DNA from: Amycolatopsis granulosa
Lineage (GTDB): Bacteria; Actinomycetota; Actinomycetes; Mycobacteriales; Pseudonocardiaceae
DNA: 64,000 bases
Assembly: GCF_011758745.1 (NCBI RefSeq)
Contig: NZ_JAANOV010000001.1
Coordinates: 434,001 to 498,000 of the forward strand
Reading direction: 5' to 3'
Part shown: piece after piece, positions 46,814 through 55,421 of the stretch
How the letters are laid out: each line of letters begins with the position of its first letter
How positions within the stretch are numbered: the first letter of the stretch is position 1
Made by a program: the position numbers and the translations under genes
Notes under the pieces: generated by a model
What the model was told of the DNA's origin: nothing
Database searches by the model: none
Seen by the model: only the letters and a program-made list of their open reading frames with translations

Positions 46814-46862
46814 GGCGCGGCCCTGAGGCTCGCTCAGGGCGAGGCCTGCCCAGGGCCGCGCC
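46814..46862 (-). terminator. Long-arm hairpin after mshC
   Basis: Arms GGCGCGGCCCTG and CAGGGCCGCGCC (12 bp, perfect) with a 25-nt loop that itself can pair in part (GAGGCTCGC / GGGCGAGGCC). It lies 22 nt after the mshC stop and directly abuts the 16-bp element copy d. On the minus strand the hairpin comes after the element. Confidence 0.65.
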
Positions 46863-46878
46863 GTATAGGTCGTTATAC
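46863..46878 (-). promoter_or_regulatory. 16-bp element copy d
   Basis: GTATAG-GT-CGTTATAC on the plus strand, 5 bp after the mshC stop and immediately next to the terminator hairpin. Same orientation as copies a-c. Confidence 0.55.
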
Positions 46879-46883
46879 GCCGG

Positions 46884-48122
46884 TCAGAGCTCGACGCCGA
46901 GCAGCGCGTCGACGGCGACCCGGATGAGCCCGGGCGCACCGGTGTCGCGCCCGCCCTGGCGGATCGCCTCGTCCGCCCACGCGTCGATCGCCCGCAGGGC
47001 GTTGACCGTGTCCAGGTCGTCGGCCAGGTGGTCGCGCAGGCGGGCAATGGTGTCGTCGGCCTCCGGCCCGGACGGCAGCGCCACCGCCTCGCGCCAGCGC
47101 GCGAGCCGCTCCTGCGCGGTGGTGAGCAGGTCGTCGGTCCACGAGCGGTCGCTGCGGTAGTGGCCGGCGAACAGCGCGAGCCGGATCGCGTTCGGATCGA
47201 CCCCGTCGGCCCGCAACCGCGACACGAACACCAGGTTGCCCCGGGACTTCGACATCTTCTCGCCGTTGAGGCCGATCATGCCGCCGTGCACGTAGTGCCG
47301 GGCGAACGGGTGCTCACCCGAGAGCGCCTCGGCGTGCGCGGCGCTGTACTCGTGGTGCGGGAAGATCAGGTCCGAACCGCCGCCCTGCACGTCGAAGCCC
47401 ATGCCGAGCCGGTTCACCGCGATGGCGCTGCACTCGATGTGCCAGCCGGGCCGGCCGGGACCGAGCTCCGACTCCCAGGACGGCTCGCCGGGGCGGGCGC
47501 AGCGCCACAGCAACGCGTCCAGCGGGTCCCGCTTGCCCCGGCGGTCCGGGTCGCCCCCACGCTCGGCGAAGAACCTCGCCATGGTCTGCGTGTCGTAGTG
47601 GGACTCGTAGCCGAACCGGCCGGTGGCGGACCGGTCGAAGTAGATGTCCGGGTACTCCGGGTCGTCGGCCCGGTAGGCGGCGCCGTCGGCCAGGAGCTTC
47701 GAGATGGCCTCGACGATCTCCGGGATGCTCTCCACCGCGCCGACGAACTGCTTCGGCGGCAGCACCCGCAGCGCCTCCATGTCCTCGCGGAACAACGCGG
47801 TCTCGCGCAGGCCGAGGACCACCCAGTCGTCGGAGTCCCGTTCGGCGCGCTCCAGCAGCGGGTCGTCGACGTCGGTCACGTTCTGCACGTAGTGGACCGT
47901 GTGGCCGCTGTCCCGCCATACCCGGTTGACCAGGTCGAACGCGAGATAGGTCGCCGCGTGCCCGAGGTGGGTGGCGTCGTACGGGGTGATGCCGCAGACG
48001 TACATCCGCGCCGTCTTGCCGGGCGTGGTGGGACGCACCTGCCCGGTGGCCGTGTCGTACAACCGGAGAGCGCGCGGAGTGCCCGGCACGTACGGCAGGG
48101 GCACCGAGGACCAAGTCTTCAT
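46884..48122 (-). CDS. mshC: Cysteine--1-D-myo-inosityl 2-amino-2-deoxy-alpha-D-glucopyranoside ligase MshC
   Basis: 412 aa, third enzyme of mycothiol synthesis, a cysteinyl-tRNA-synthetase paralogue. [18 protein letters not shown] (Zn ligand Cys43, HLGH signature), further Zn ligands Cys231 and His256, and KMSKS at 289-293. It lacks the tRNA-binding C-terminal domain, and [12 protein letters not shown] is diagnostic for MshC against CysS (CGPTVY). TAGGGT 6 nt before ATG suggests a leaderless mRNA. Same place as Rv2130c. Confidence 0.95.
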   Translation of the reverse strand: MKTWSSVPLPYVPGTPRALRLYDTATGQVRPTTPGKTARMYVCGITPYDATHLGHAATYLAFDLVNRVWRDSGHTVHYVQNVTDVDDPLLERAERDSDDWVVLGLRETALFREDMEALRVLPPKQFVGAVESIPEIVEAISKLLADGAAYRADDPEYPDIYFDRSATGRFGYESHYDTQTMARFFAERGGDPDRRGKRDPLDALLWRCARPGEPSWESELGPGRPGWHIECSAIAVNRLGMGFDVQGGGSDLIFPHHEYSAAHAEALSGEHPFARHYVHGGMIGLNGEKMSKSRGNLVFVSRLRADGVDPNAIRLALFAGHYRSDRSWTDDLLTTAQERLARWREAVALPSGPEADDTIARLRDHLADDLDTVNALRAIDAWADEAIRQGGRDTGAPGLIRVAVDALLGVEL

Positions 48123-48128
48123 ACCCCA

Positions 48129-48134
48129 ACCCTA
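48129..48134 (-). promoter_or_regulatory. -10 box TAGGGT of mshC
   Basis: TAGGGT ends 6 nt before the mshC ATG; leaderless arrangement. Confidence 0.5.
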
Positions 48135-48188
48135 GGTGGCGCCTGGGTTCCGCGTCCCGCCCGGTGGGAACGGCGCCGTCCCGGCCGG

Positions 48189-48848
48189 CTAGTCCTCGAC
48201 GACCAGGCCGGTCTGGGTCGCCAGGCTGACCGCGATGGCGACGGCCTGCTCGGTGCTGATCTTCGCACCGGTCAGGGTGCGCAGTCCGCGCACCGCCCGG
48301 AGGTTCGAGGAGCGCAGGTCGCAGTCCGCGGCACGGCGAACGGCGAACTCGGCGCCCTCCAGGTCGCACTCCACGAACGCGACCGTGGACAGGTCGCCCA
48401 GGAACATCGCTTCCCGGAACGAGCAGCCCTGGAAGACCACCGCCTGCTTCACCCGCTCCAGCTCGATCGTGGCGTAGTCGAAGCGGCATCCCTCGGCGAG
48501 GAAATCGCTCGCCTGCCGGAACACCAGGTGCACCCCGATGCCCCGGCTCGCCTCGACGTGGACGCGGCGCGCCGTCGTCGCCGGCAGGGTGGCGTTGGAC
48601 AGCTCGGTGTCGACCAGGTGCACGTTGGACAGTTCCAGGGGCGCGAGCCGGCTCCGCGACAGGTCGACGTTGGACAGGACCGACTCCGCGATCGACCCCT
48701 CGCCGGTCACCTCGGCACAGTTACCGCCGGTGATGGCCACCCGCGTCAGGTCGAACTCGCCGCGCAGTCCCGGGGCGCCCGCCGCCAGTTCGTCACGGTC
48801 GAGGGACGGAAGCCGGATCTTGCGGCCGGCCACCTCGCGGAACTCCAT
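48189..48848 (-). CDS. Pentapeptide-repeat-like protein
   Basis: 219 aa. Degenerate pentapeptide units run from about residue 30 to 190 (ESVLSNVDLSRSRLAPLELSN, FLAEGCRFDYATIEL, DLEGAEFAVRRAADCDL in parts), predicting a right-handed quadrilateral beta helix. The C-terminus is helical (KISTEQAVAIAVSLATQTGL). Such proteins can mimic DNA and protect gyrase, but nothing here shows it. ATG fixed by TATCGT 6 nt upstream. It has no cysteine cluster, unlike the protein at 19803. Confidence 0.75.
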   Translation of the reverse strand: MEFREVAGRKIRLPSLDRDELAAGAPGLRGEFDLTRVAITGGNCAEVTGEGSIAESVLSNVDLSRSRLAPLELSNVHLVDTELSNATLPATTARRVHVEASRGIGVHLVFRQASDFLAEGCRFDYATIELERVKQAVVFQGCSFREAMFLGDLSTVAFVECDLEGAEFAVRRAADCDLRSSNLRAVRGLRTLTGAKISTEQAVAIAVSLATQTGLVVED

Positions 48849-48854
48849 CCGGCG

Positions 48855-48860
48855 ACGATA
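48855..48860 (-). promoter_or_regulatory. -10 box TATCGT of the pentapeptide gene
   Basis: TATCGT ends 6 nt before ATG 48848; leaderless arrangement. Confidence 0.4.
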
Positions 48861-48909
48861 CCGCCGCCACCCGGACGACCGTCCGCTGTGGACAGGAGGG
48901 GGACCGCAC

Positions 48910-49623
48910 TCAGGAGGCGGTGAGCGATCGCAGTTCCGCGAGGGTGCCGAAGAACGTGTCCTGGTTGCCGGGCAGCGGGCCGGTGACCGCGGACTGCCAG
49001 AACTTCGCCGTCCAGCCGCCGGGCGCCGCGCCCATCGAGGTGTTGTACCGGGCCAGCCAGAGGACGTGGTCGGCGGCGAAGGCATGGCTGTCGCCGGTGC
49101 ACGCCTGCCACCAGCTCGTCGTGGTGTAGATGATCGGCGTGTGCCCGGTGCGCCGCGTCAGTTCGGTGCTGAAGTCGCGGATCCAGGCGACCATGTCGGC
49201 GGGCGCCATCGCGTAGCACGGCGGCGTGTTCGGGGTGTCCTCCAGGTCCAGCGCGGGCGGCAGGGTCATCCCGTCGGCGAACCACTTGCCGTCGTGCGTG
49301 TGCAGGTACGCGGCCTGCTGGGCGCCGCTGCTCTTGTCCGGCCGCGCGTAGTGGTACGCCGAACGGTACAGCCCCGCGGCCTTGGCGCCGCGGAACTGCG
49401 CGAGGTAGTTCGGGTTGGCGTACCCGACGCCGGCGGTGTCCTTGACGAACACGAACCCCGCCCCGGCGGCTTTGGCCGCGCCGAAGTCCGGCACACCCTG
49501 TGAGGCGCTGATGTCGAACCCGGCGACCGTCCCCGCGGGTTGCGCGGACGCGGCCGCGGGCACGAGCACGCCCGCGAGCGCGGCCAGTACCGCCACCATC
49601 CGGAAGATCACTTTCGTTGCCAC
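48910..49623 (-). CDS. Secreted GH25-type lysozyme/DUF1906-like glycoside hydrolase
   Basis: 237 aa. Signal peptide (IFRMVAVLAALAGVLVPAAASA), then a TIM-barrel domain starting AGFDISASQGVPDFGAAKAAG. The catalytic DxE is in PALDLEDTPN; YHYARPDKSS and PIIYTTTSWW are typical of GH25 muramidases. It would cut peptidoglycan outside the cell. GTG 49623 is chosen over ATG 49653 because TACGGT lies 6 nt before it and the signal peptide then has normal length. Confidence 0.87.
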   Translation of the reverse strand: MATKVIFRMVAVLAALAGVLVPAAASAQPAGTVAGFDISASQGVPDFGAAKAAGAGFVFVKDTAGVGYANPNYLAQFRGAKAAGLYRSAYHYARPDKSSGAQQAAYLHTHDGKWFADGMTLPPALDLEDTPNTPPCYAMAPADMVAWIRDFSTELTRRTGHTPIIYTTTSWWQACTGDSHAFAADHVLWLARYNTSMGAAPGGWTAKFWQSAVTGPLPGNQDTFFGTLAELRSLTAS

Positions 49624-49629
49624 GACCGG

Positions 49630-49635
49630 ACCGTA
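49630..49635 (-). promoter_or_regulatory. -10 box TACGGT of the GH25 gene
   Basis: TACGGT ends 6 nt before GTG 49623; leaderless arrangement that decides the start codon. Confidence 0.45.
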
Positions 49636-49726
49636 AGTCGGCTTTCCGATCATCGCGCGCGGAGCGACCGCATCGGGTGAACCCGTCCGGAAGGGGGCGG
49701 TGACCCGGTTCGCAGCTGGAGCGCGG

Positions 49727-50149
49727 TCAGCCCGCGGCGGCCAGCAACAGCCCCGCCAGCGTGAGCAGGGCCAGCACCTTGACGACCTCCAGCACGATGT
49801 AGGCCACGTGCGCGCGGGAACGGGGAACGTCCTCGCCCGCCAGCACCCGCTCGGAGCGCCGGTTCAGCGGCGGCCGCACCACGGCCAGCTGCACGATCAG
49901 CACGAGCGCGGTGATCCCGCCGCACAGGTAGACCGGCCAACGCACGTCCGCCACCGCGATCGCCGCCGCCACGAGGACGGCGAGCACCACCTCCGCGCCG
50001 TTGAGCGCGCGGAAAACCAGCCGCCCGATGCCCAGTCCGATCGGCACGGTCACCCCGGGGGCGCGGAACTTCAGCGGCGCCTCCAGGAACGAGATCGCGA
50101 GCACCATGCCCAGCCACAGACAGGTCAGTCCACCGGCGAAGTCACTCAC
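49727..50149 (-). CDS. Four-helix membrane protein, unknown function
   Basis: 140 aa with four membrane helices (FAGGLTCLWLGMVLAISFL, VLAVLVAAAIAVADV, VYLCGGITALVLIVQLAVV, IVLEVVKVLALLTLAGLLL). A hydrophilic loop with RPPLNRRSERVLAGEDVPRSRAH lies before the last one. The layout is loosely that of TMEM205/DUF4149 proteins, not confirmed. GTG overlaps the regulator gene by 8 bp, so the regulator and this protein form one unit. Confidence 0.7.
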   Translation of the reverse strand: MSDFAGGLTCLWLGMVLAISFLEAPLKFRAPGVTVPIGLGIGRLVFRALNGAEVVLAVLVAAAIAVADVRWPVYLCGGITALVLIVQLAVVRPPLNRRSERVLAGEDVPRSRAHVAYIVLEVVKVLALLTLAGLLLAAAG

Positions 50150-50732
50150 GCGTTTCCTCCAGCTCCACGACGCAGGCGTCCGGTTCGGCGAACGGCAGCA
50201 GCTGCCTCGCCCGCAGCGGGCCACCCTCCAGTGCGCCGCTGAGCATGCCGAGGTGCACCGCGCACACCGCGTCGCGGTGGCGGCCGGCGAGCTCGTGGAA
50301 CGGGCAGTGCCGCAGCCGCACGCGGTGCGGGTCGCCGCCGGGCTCGGGCGCAAAACCCAGGCCGTCGAGCAGCCGCACCACCTGTGCGGGCGTGCCGGGG
50401 CGCTCCGGGAGGCGGCGCCCCCACGCCGCGCCCGCCGCCTCCGGGCCGTCCGGGCCGCCGGTGAGCAGGATCTCCGCCAGCACCTCGTAGCGGCGGTCCC
50501 GGCCCCGGGCGGTCACCGGGGGCACGCGGTACTCCGCCGCCGGGCGGCCCGGGCCCCGGGCCGCTCCGGGGACCCGTTCGACCAGTTCGTCGGCGACCAG
50601 CTGGTCCAGGTGGAACCGGACGCTGTTGGGGTGCAGCGCGAGCCGCCGGGCCAGCTCCGCGACGCCCACCGGCCCCGCCTCGCGGATCGCGTGCAGCACC
50701 TGCGCACGCCGTCCGGACACCTGGTGCGTCAT
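50142..50732 (-). CDS. Winged-HTH regulator with C-terminal Cys/His site
   Basis: 196 aa. N-terminal ArsR/MarR-like wHTH (VGVAELARRLALHPNSVRFHLDQLV), then a domain with RHCPFHELA, AVCAVHLGMLSGAL and DACVVEL. The CPFH-C-H pattern is that of COG2345 regulators, which include SufR-like Fe-S sensors; spacing here is C-X13-C-X29-C. It may sense metal or redox state. Divergent from the cupin gene across a 74-bp AT-rich region and coupled to the membrane protein gene. Confidence 0.8.
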   Translation of the reverse strand: MTHQVSGRRAQVLHAIREAGPVGVAELARRLALHPNSVRFHLDQLVADELVERVPGAARGPGRPAAEYRVPPVTARGRDRRYEVLAEILLTGGPDGPEAAGAAWGRRLPERPGTPAQVVRLLDGLGFAPEPGGDPHRVRLRHCPFHELAGRHRDAVCAVHLGMLSGALEGGPLRARQLLPFAEPDACVVELEETRE

Positions 50733-50806
50733 CTGGGGCCTCCCGTGCGGGTTATGCTGACCCCGAATTTATCCAACTATTTCTCGTACTAACAAGGCGG
50801 GTCCCG
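50733..50806. promoter_or_regulatory. AT-rich divergent promoter/operator region
   Basis: The stretch 50763-50795 is unusually AT-rich for this window (AATTTATCCAACTATTTC, then TCGTACTAAC). On the minus strand TTGTTA, 17 nt, ATAAAT gives a plausible promoter for the regulator. TACTAA on the plus strand could serve the cupin gene. The regulator probably binds here. Confidence 0.5.
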
Positions 50807-51169
50807 TTGCGCGAACACACCCCGAGCGAAGCCGTCCCCGCGAACCTGCGGGAGATCGCCGCCACCGGCGCGGCCGGCATCCTGTGGCGGCTGCGCGAGG
50901 AGGGCCGCCAGCTCGACGCGAACCTCGTGCGCCTGGCCGCCGGCGAGCGGATCGACCAGCACGCCGAGCCGGATCTGGACGTGCTGCTCGTCGTCGTGTC
51001 CGGCGCCGGGACCCTGACCACCGGCGACGGCGCGGTGAGCCTCACCCCCGGTGCCCTGGCCTGGCTGGCGCACGGCCAGGCCAGGGCCGTCGAGGCCGGC
51101 CCGGAGGGCCTGTCCTACCTGACCGTGCACCGGCGCCGGCCGGGCCTGCGGATCGGCTTCCGCAGCTAG
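50807..51169 (+). CDS. Small cupin-domain protein
   Basis: 120 aa, a single cupin barrel: LVRLAAGERIDQHAEPDLDVLLVVVSG in parts (motif 1, one His) and TLTTGDGAVSLTPGALAWLAHGQ in parts (motif 2, one His). Metal ligands are reduced compared with enzymes, so it may be a small-molecule binder. TTG start with AAGGCGGG upstream. Divergent from the Cys-containing regulator, its likely controller. Confidence 0.78.
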   Translation: MREHTPSEAVPANLREIAATGAAGILWRLREEGRQLDANLVRLAAGERIDQHAEPDLDVLLVVVSGAGTLTTGDGAVSLTPGALAWLAHGQARAVEAGPEGLSYLTVHRRRPGLRIGFRS

Positions 51170-51173
51170 CGGA

Positions 51174-53132
51174 TCAGCGGCGCCGCGTGCGCAGGTAGTC
51201 GCTGATCACCGCGGCGCCCAGACCGTCCACATCGGGCGCCACCACCCGCCCGCCGGAGCGCCGCGCGATGAGGTCCACGAACGCCGCCAGCCGCGGCTCG
51301 TCACCCAGCCGGAACACCGACACCGACGCGCCCATCTTCGCCAGCCGGTCCACTTCGGACAGAGTCTTGACCAGCGTGCGCGGCTGCGGCGGGTAGTCGA
51401 ATTCCGCCGTGCCGTCCGGTTCCAGGTGCGCGGTGGGCTCGCCGTCGGTGACCATCAGCACCACCGGCTGTGCGTCCGGGTGCCGCCGCAGGTGCCGCCC
51501 GGCCAGCAGCAGCGCGTGATGGGCGTTGGTGCCCTGCTCCCACGCGCCCTCCAGACCGACCAGCTCCGGCAGCTCCACCGAGGCGGCGTACCGGCCGAAG
51601 GTGATCAGCTGCAGCGCGTCGTTGCGGAACCGGGTGGAGATCAGCTGGTGCAGCGCCAGGGCGGTGCGCTTCATCGGCAGCCAGCGTCCTTCGGACACCA
51701 TCGACCACGACGTGTCCACGCACAGCGCGACCGCGGCGCGGGACCGCAGCTCGGTCTCCACCACCTCCACATCGGACACGTCCAGGCGCACCCGGCCACC
51801 GCCGGTGGTGGCCGTCCGGAGCACCGCGTTGCGGACCGTGCGCGAGACCTCCCACGGCTCCCGGTCGCCGAACTGCCACCGCCGGCTCGCCCCGGTCGGC
51901 TCGCCCGCCGCACCGGCGGACTCGGTCTGCCGCTCGCCGGTCCTGCCGCGCAGCGAGTGCACGATGTCCGACAGCGCCGTCTCCCCCAGCCGCCGCAACG
52001 CCTTCGGGGTGAGCCGGAGCGAACCGTCCGGCGCGCGTTCGAACAGGCCCTGCGACCGCAGTTCCCGCTCCAGTTCGGACAGTCGCCGCGCGTCCACGCC
52101 CGCGTCCGGCCCGAGCTGGCGTTCCAGTGCCTCCAGGTCGATGTCCTCCAGCCGGGCGCCGGGGTAGGACTGGGCCAGCTGCTCGGCGAGCGCGTCCAGC
52201 TCGGCCAGGTCCGCCATCGCCTGGGCACCCTCGCCCAGCCCCAGCGGGTCCTGTCCGCGGAAGCGGGCCGAGGACGTCCAGTCCTCCCCCGGCCGCAGCG
52301 CCTGCAGCCGGGCGTCCAGGCCGGCCAGCTGCTGCCCGATGCGCGGGTCACCGAACGCCTGCTGGGCCAGCTCGGCCAGCTCCGCGCGCTGCTCGGCCGA
52401 CATCGAGTTGAGCATCCGCTGGGCCGCGGCCGCCCGGGCGGCCAGCGCGTCGATCAGCTCGTCCACGTTGCGCGGGTTCTCCGGGAAGAACTCGCCGTGC
52501 CGGCGCATGAACTCGGCGAACCGCTCGTCGAGATCGTCCACGTCACGGGCGTGCGCGTCGAGCAGGGCGTTGAGGTCGGCCAGCATCTGGTGGACGCGTT
52601 CGACGTCCTCCGGGCTGGTGCTCTGCAGCGCCTCCTTCATGCCTTCGAAGCGGGCGTCGAGCATCTCGCGGCCGAGCAGGTCGCGGATCTGGTCGTACTT
52701 CTCGCGGGCGTCGGCCGACCGCCACGGGTATTCGGACAGCTCGCGCACCGCGGCTGCGGTGCCCGGCGGCAAGGCGTCCAGCTGGGCCTCGGCGAAGCGA
52801 GCGTCGTCCGAGGGGTCGGGGAACAGCGCCCGCCGCTCGGCGTCGAGCGCCTCGTCGAGCAGGCGCCGCACCTCCTGCAGGGTGCCGTCGAGCCGGTGCC
52901 GCCGCTGGATCTCGGCGCGGCGCTGCCACAGGCGCCGCGTCATCTCGTCCAGCCCGCGGGTGTTCGGTGTGCCGCGGCGCAGCAGCTCCTCCAGCGCCGA
53001 GCGCGGCGAGGCGCCGTCCATGACTTCGCGGCCGATCTCGTCCAGCGCCTCACGCAGGTCGACCGGGGGCGCCAGGGGGTCCGGCCCCTCGTGCCACGGC
53101 CCGTAGGACCAGCTGCCGGGTGCGGTGGTCAC
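51174..53132 (-). CDS. VWA-domain protein (CoxE/ChlD-like)
   Basis: 652 aa. A long helical N-terminal part (about 1-430) rich in Glu/Arg/Leu, then a von Willebrand A domain with MIDAS motif DTSWSMVSEG and distal VMVTDGEPTAH. The partner AAA+ gene overlaps by 4 bp (GTGA). Such MoxR/ChlI-VWA pairs work as metal-dependent chaperones or cofactor inserters. The client is unknown; no cobalt/magnesium chelatase large subunit is nearby. Confidence 0.85.
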   Translation of the reverse strand: MTTAPGSWSYGPWHEGPDPLAPPVDLREALDEIGREVMDGASPRSALEELLRRGTPNTRGLDEMTRRLWQRRAEIQRRHRLDGTLQEVRRLLDEALDAERRALFPDPSDDARFAEAQLDALPPGTAAAVRELSEYPWRSADAREKYDQIRDLLGREMLDARFEGMKEALQSTSPEDVERVHQMLADLNALLDAHARDVDDLDERFAEFMRRHGEFFPENPRNVDELIDALAARAAAAQRMLNSMSAEQRAELAELAQQAFGDPRIGQQLAGLDARLQALRPGEDWTSSARFRGQDPLGLGEGAQAMADLAELDALAEQLAQSYPGARLEDIDLEALERQLGPDAGVDARRLSELERELRSQGLFERAPDGSLRLTPKALRRLGETALSDIVHSLRGRTGERQTESAGAAGEPTGASRRWQFGDREPWEVSRTVRNAVLRTATTGGGRVRLDVSDVEVVETELRSRAAVALCVDTSWSMVSEGRWLPMKRTALALHQLISTRFRNDALQLITFGRYAASVELPELVGLEGAWEQGTNAHHALLLAGRHLRRHPDAQPVVLMVTDGEPTAHLEPDGTAEFDYPPQPRTLVKTLSEVDRLAKMGASVSVFRLGDEPRLAAFVDLIARRSGGRVVAPDVDGLGAAVISDYLRTRRR

Positions 53133-54526
53133 GGCCCGTACACCGTGGTCGCGTCGTCGGAGTCCTTGGCCAGCTGCCTGGCCAGGTACAGCGACTCCAG
53201 GGCCAGCTCGACGGCCGCCGCGATCCGTCCGGGCTCGTCGGTGGCCGACACCCCGACCCGCGCGGCGACCTCGTGCAGCACCGGCAACTCGGGCAGCGCG
53301 GCGAGCACATCGGCGCCCGGCACGCGTTCGCCGGTGGCCACCAGGTGCCCGTCCGCCACCGCCTCGACCAGCGGGCGCAGGTTGAGGCCGCCGAACCGCT
53401 CGCGGGCGGTCTCGGCGACCGCGCGGCGCAGCAGGTGCACCAGGTGCTCGGTCTCGCGGCCCTCCTCGCCCGGCTCGAACTCGATCTTGCCGCGCAGCAC
53501 CGCGGGCACGGCCTCCAGGTCGACCGGGCGGGCAACCGCGGGGTGCTCGCCGGTGAGGGCGGCGCGGCGCAACGCGGCCGCCGCCACGGTCTCCGCCGCG
53601 GCCACGGCGAACCGGGCCGACACGCCGGAGCGCTGGTCCACGACGGTGGACTCACGCAGGTTGCGCACGAACCGGGCCAGCACCTCCAGCAACGGTTCGC
53701 CGACCTCGGCGACCAGGTCCGCCTCCTGGCGCACCACGTCCACCTCGGCGGCCACGGTCAGCGGGTAGTGCGTGCGGATCTCGGCGCCGAAGCGGTCCTT
53801 GAGCGGGGTGATGATCCGGCCGCGGTTCGTGTAGTCCTCGGGGTTCGCGGTGGCCACGAGCAGCACGTCCAGCGGCAACCGCAGCGTGTAACCGCGGATC
53901 TGGATGTCGCGCTCCTCCATCACGTTGAGCAGCGCCACCTGGATGCGCTCGGCGAGATCGGGCAGCTCGTTGATGGCCACGATGCCGCGGTGCGCGCGCG
54001 GCACGAGTCCGAAATGGATGGTCTCCGGGTCGCCCAGGCTGCGGCCTTCCGCGACCTTCACCGGGTCGACGTCGCCGATCAGGTCACCCACCGAGGTGTC
54101 CGGCGTGGCCAGCTTTTCGGTGTAGCGGTCGTCGCGGTGCAGCCAGGCCACGGGCAGGTCGTCGCCGAGCTCGGCGGCGCGGCGCCGGGAGACCGGCGTG
54201 ATCGGCTCCAGCGGGTGCTCGGCCAGCTCGGAGCCCTCGATCACCGGCGTCCACTCGTCGAGCAGCCCGGCCAGCGTGCGCAGCAACCGGGTCTTGCCCT
54301 GCCCGCGCTCGCCGAGCAGCACCACGTCGTGGCCGGCCAGCAGGGCGCGTTCGAACTGGGGCAGCACGGTCCGGTCGAACCCGACGATGCCCGGCCACGG
54401 ATTCCGGCCCGCGCGCAGGGCGGCGAGCAGGTTGTCGTGGATCTCGGTCTTGATGCCGCGCGGCTGGTACCCGGCGGCGCGCAGCTCCCCCGCGGTACGC
54501 GGAAGGTTCTCGGGTGCGGGTGTCAC
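53129..54526 (-). CDS. AAA+ ATPase, ChlI/MoxR-like
   Basis: 465 aa. Walker A LLGERGQGKTRLL, Walker B GIVAINELPDL, sensor 1 VLLVATANPEDYTNRG. The insert before Walker B (DTSVGDLIGDVDPVKVAEGR) matches magnesium-chelatase I subunits. It should work with the VWA protein. GTG 54526 is chosen; longer in-frame readings upstream are not supported. 79 bp separate it from the divergent gene at 54606. Confidence 0.87.
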   Translation of the reverse strand: MTPAPENLPRTAGELRAAGYQPRGIKTEIHDNLLAALRAGRNPWPGIVGFDRTVLPQFERALLAGHDVVLLGERGQGKTRLLRTLAGLLDEWTPVIEGSELAEHPLEPITPVSRRRAAELGDDLPVAWLHRDDRYTEKLATPDTSVGDLIGDVDPVKVAEGRSLGDPETIHFGLVPRAHRGIVAINELPDLAERIQVALLNVMEERDIQIRGYTLRLPLDVLLVATANPEDYTNRGRIITPLKDRFGAEIRTHYPLTVAAEVDVVRQEADLVAEVGEPLLEVLARFVRNLRESTVVDQRSGVSARFAVAAAETVAAAALRRAALTGEHPAVARPVDLEAVPAVLRGKIEFEPGEEGRETEHLVHLLRRAVAETARERFGGLNLRPLVEAVADGHLVATGERVPGADVLAALPELPVLHEVAARVGVSATDEPGRIAAAVELALESLYLARQLAKDSDDATTVYGP

Positions 54527-54605
54527 CTCTACGACGCTACGCACCTCCGGCGGTGCCGTCGACGTGGAGCAACTCCAGCGTCCGGGTGCCGTATTCTGGG
54601 TCGCC

Positions 54606-55403
54606 GTGTGCTGTCCCAGTGCGACCCTCACCGTGTGGGCCTCGGCGTGGCTGTCCGGTGCCGCCGCGTCCGACGACGTGCTCGACGCCCTGCTCGCCTG
54701 GGGCGAGGCGCACGAGGTGGTCGCGGCCGACGCCGAAACGGCGGTGACCCTCGACCTCCCGCTCACCGGCGACTTCCCCGGCACGGCCGTCCAGCTGCTC
54801 GCCGCGCTGCGCGCGCACGGCGCCTCCTCGGCCCGGCTGGTGCTGCCCGCCCCGGGCGACGCGCGGGGACTCGGCGGCGGTGGCCCGTTCACCGAGGCGG
54901 CGATGCGGGCGGGTGAGGCGGTGCTGCTGCCGGATCTGGGGTTCGGTCTGGTGCCGGTGCCCATCGCCGAGGGTCTCCTGCGGTGGTCCGTGCACAAGGT
55001 CGCGGTGCCGCCGGCGCCGGACTACGTCGGGCTGGCCGAGGCCGAGCACGGCCTGACCGACGCGATCCGCGACTCGGCCGGCGCGCTGCAGGCGCTGGAC
55101 GTGGCGCGGGAGCGACCCGGGGTGCGGGCCGAGCTGGCCGCGAAGCTGCGCGCGCGGCCCCACCTCGACTGGCCGGCCGGGACGCCGGGCCGGGCGCTGC
55201 GGGTGCTGCAACGCGCCGACGAGGTGGGCGCGATCCTGGCCATCGCCGAGATCGACGAGCCGGGCGGCGCGCTGTCCTCCTCGGCCGCGGTGCGCCGTGC
55301 CGATGCGCTGCGGCCGCTGAACACCGCCGTCCGCACGGCCCGCCTCGCGGCGATCGGCGAGGCGGTGCGGCAACTCACCGGTCAGGCCGACCGGCAGCCC
55401 TGA
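54606..55403 (+). CDS. Conserved hypothetical protein
   Basis: 265 aa, soluble, rich in Ala/Leu/Asp, with no motif I can name. The coding quality is good through to the TGA. Possible start GTG 54606, 8 nt after TATTCT (54592-54597), a leaderless-like layout; GTG 54564 is an alternative. It is divergent from the AAA/VWA pair and convergent with hemH, 18 bp apart. Sequence features: WRSV-like LLRWSVHKVAVPPAPDYVGL in parts and a helical C-terminal half. Confidence 0.7.
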   Translation: MCCPSATLTVWASAWLSGAAASDDVLDALLAWGEAHEVVAADAETAVTLDLPLTGDFPGTAVQLLAALRAHGASSARLVLPAPGDARGLGGGGPFTEAAMRAGEAVLLPDLGFGLVPVPIAEGLLRWSVHKVAVPPAPDYVGLAEAEHGLTDAIRDSAGALQALDVARERPGVRAELAAKLRARPHLDWPAGTPGRALRVLQRADEVGAILAIAEIDEPGGALSSSAAVRRADALRPLNTAVRTARLAAIGEAVRQLTGQADRQP

Positions 55404-55421
55404 CCGGTCGTGTCTCCGGGT

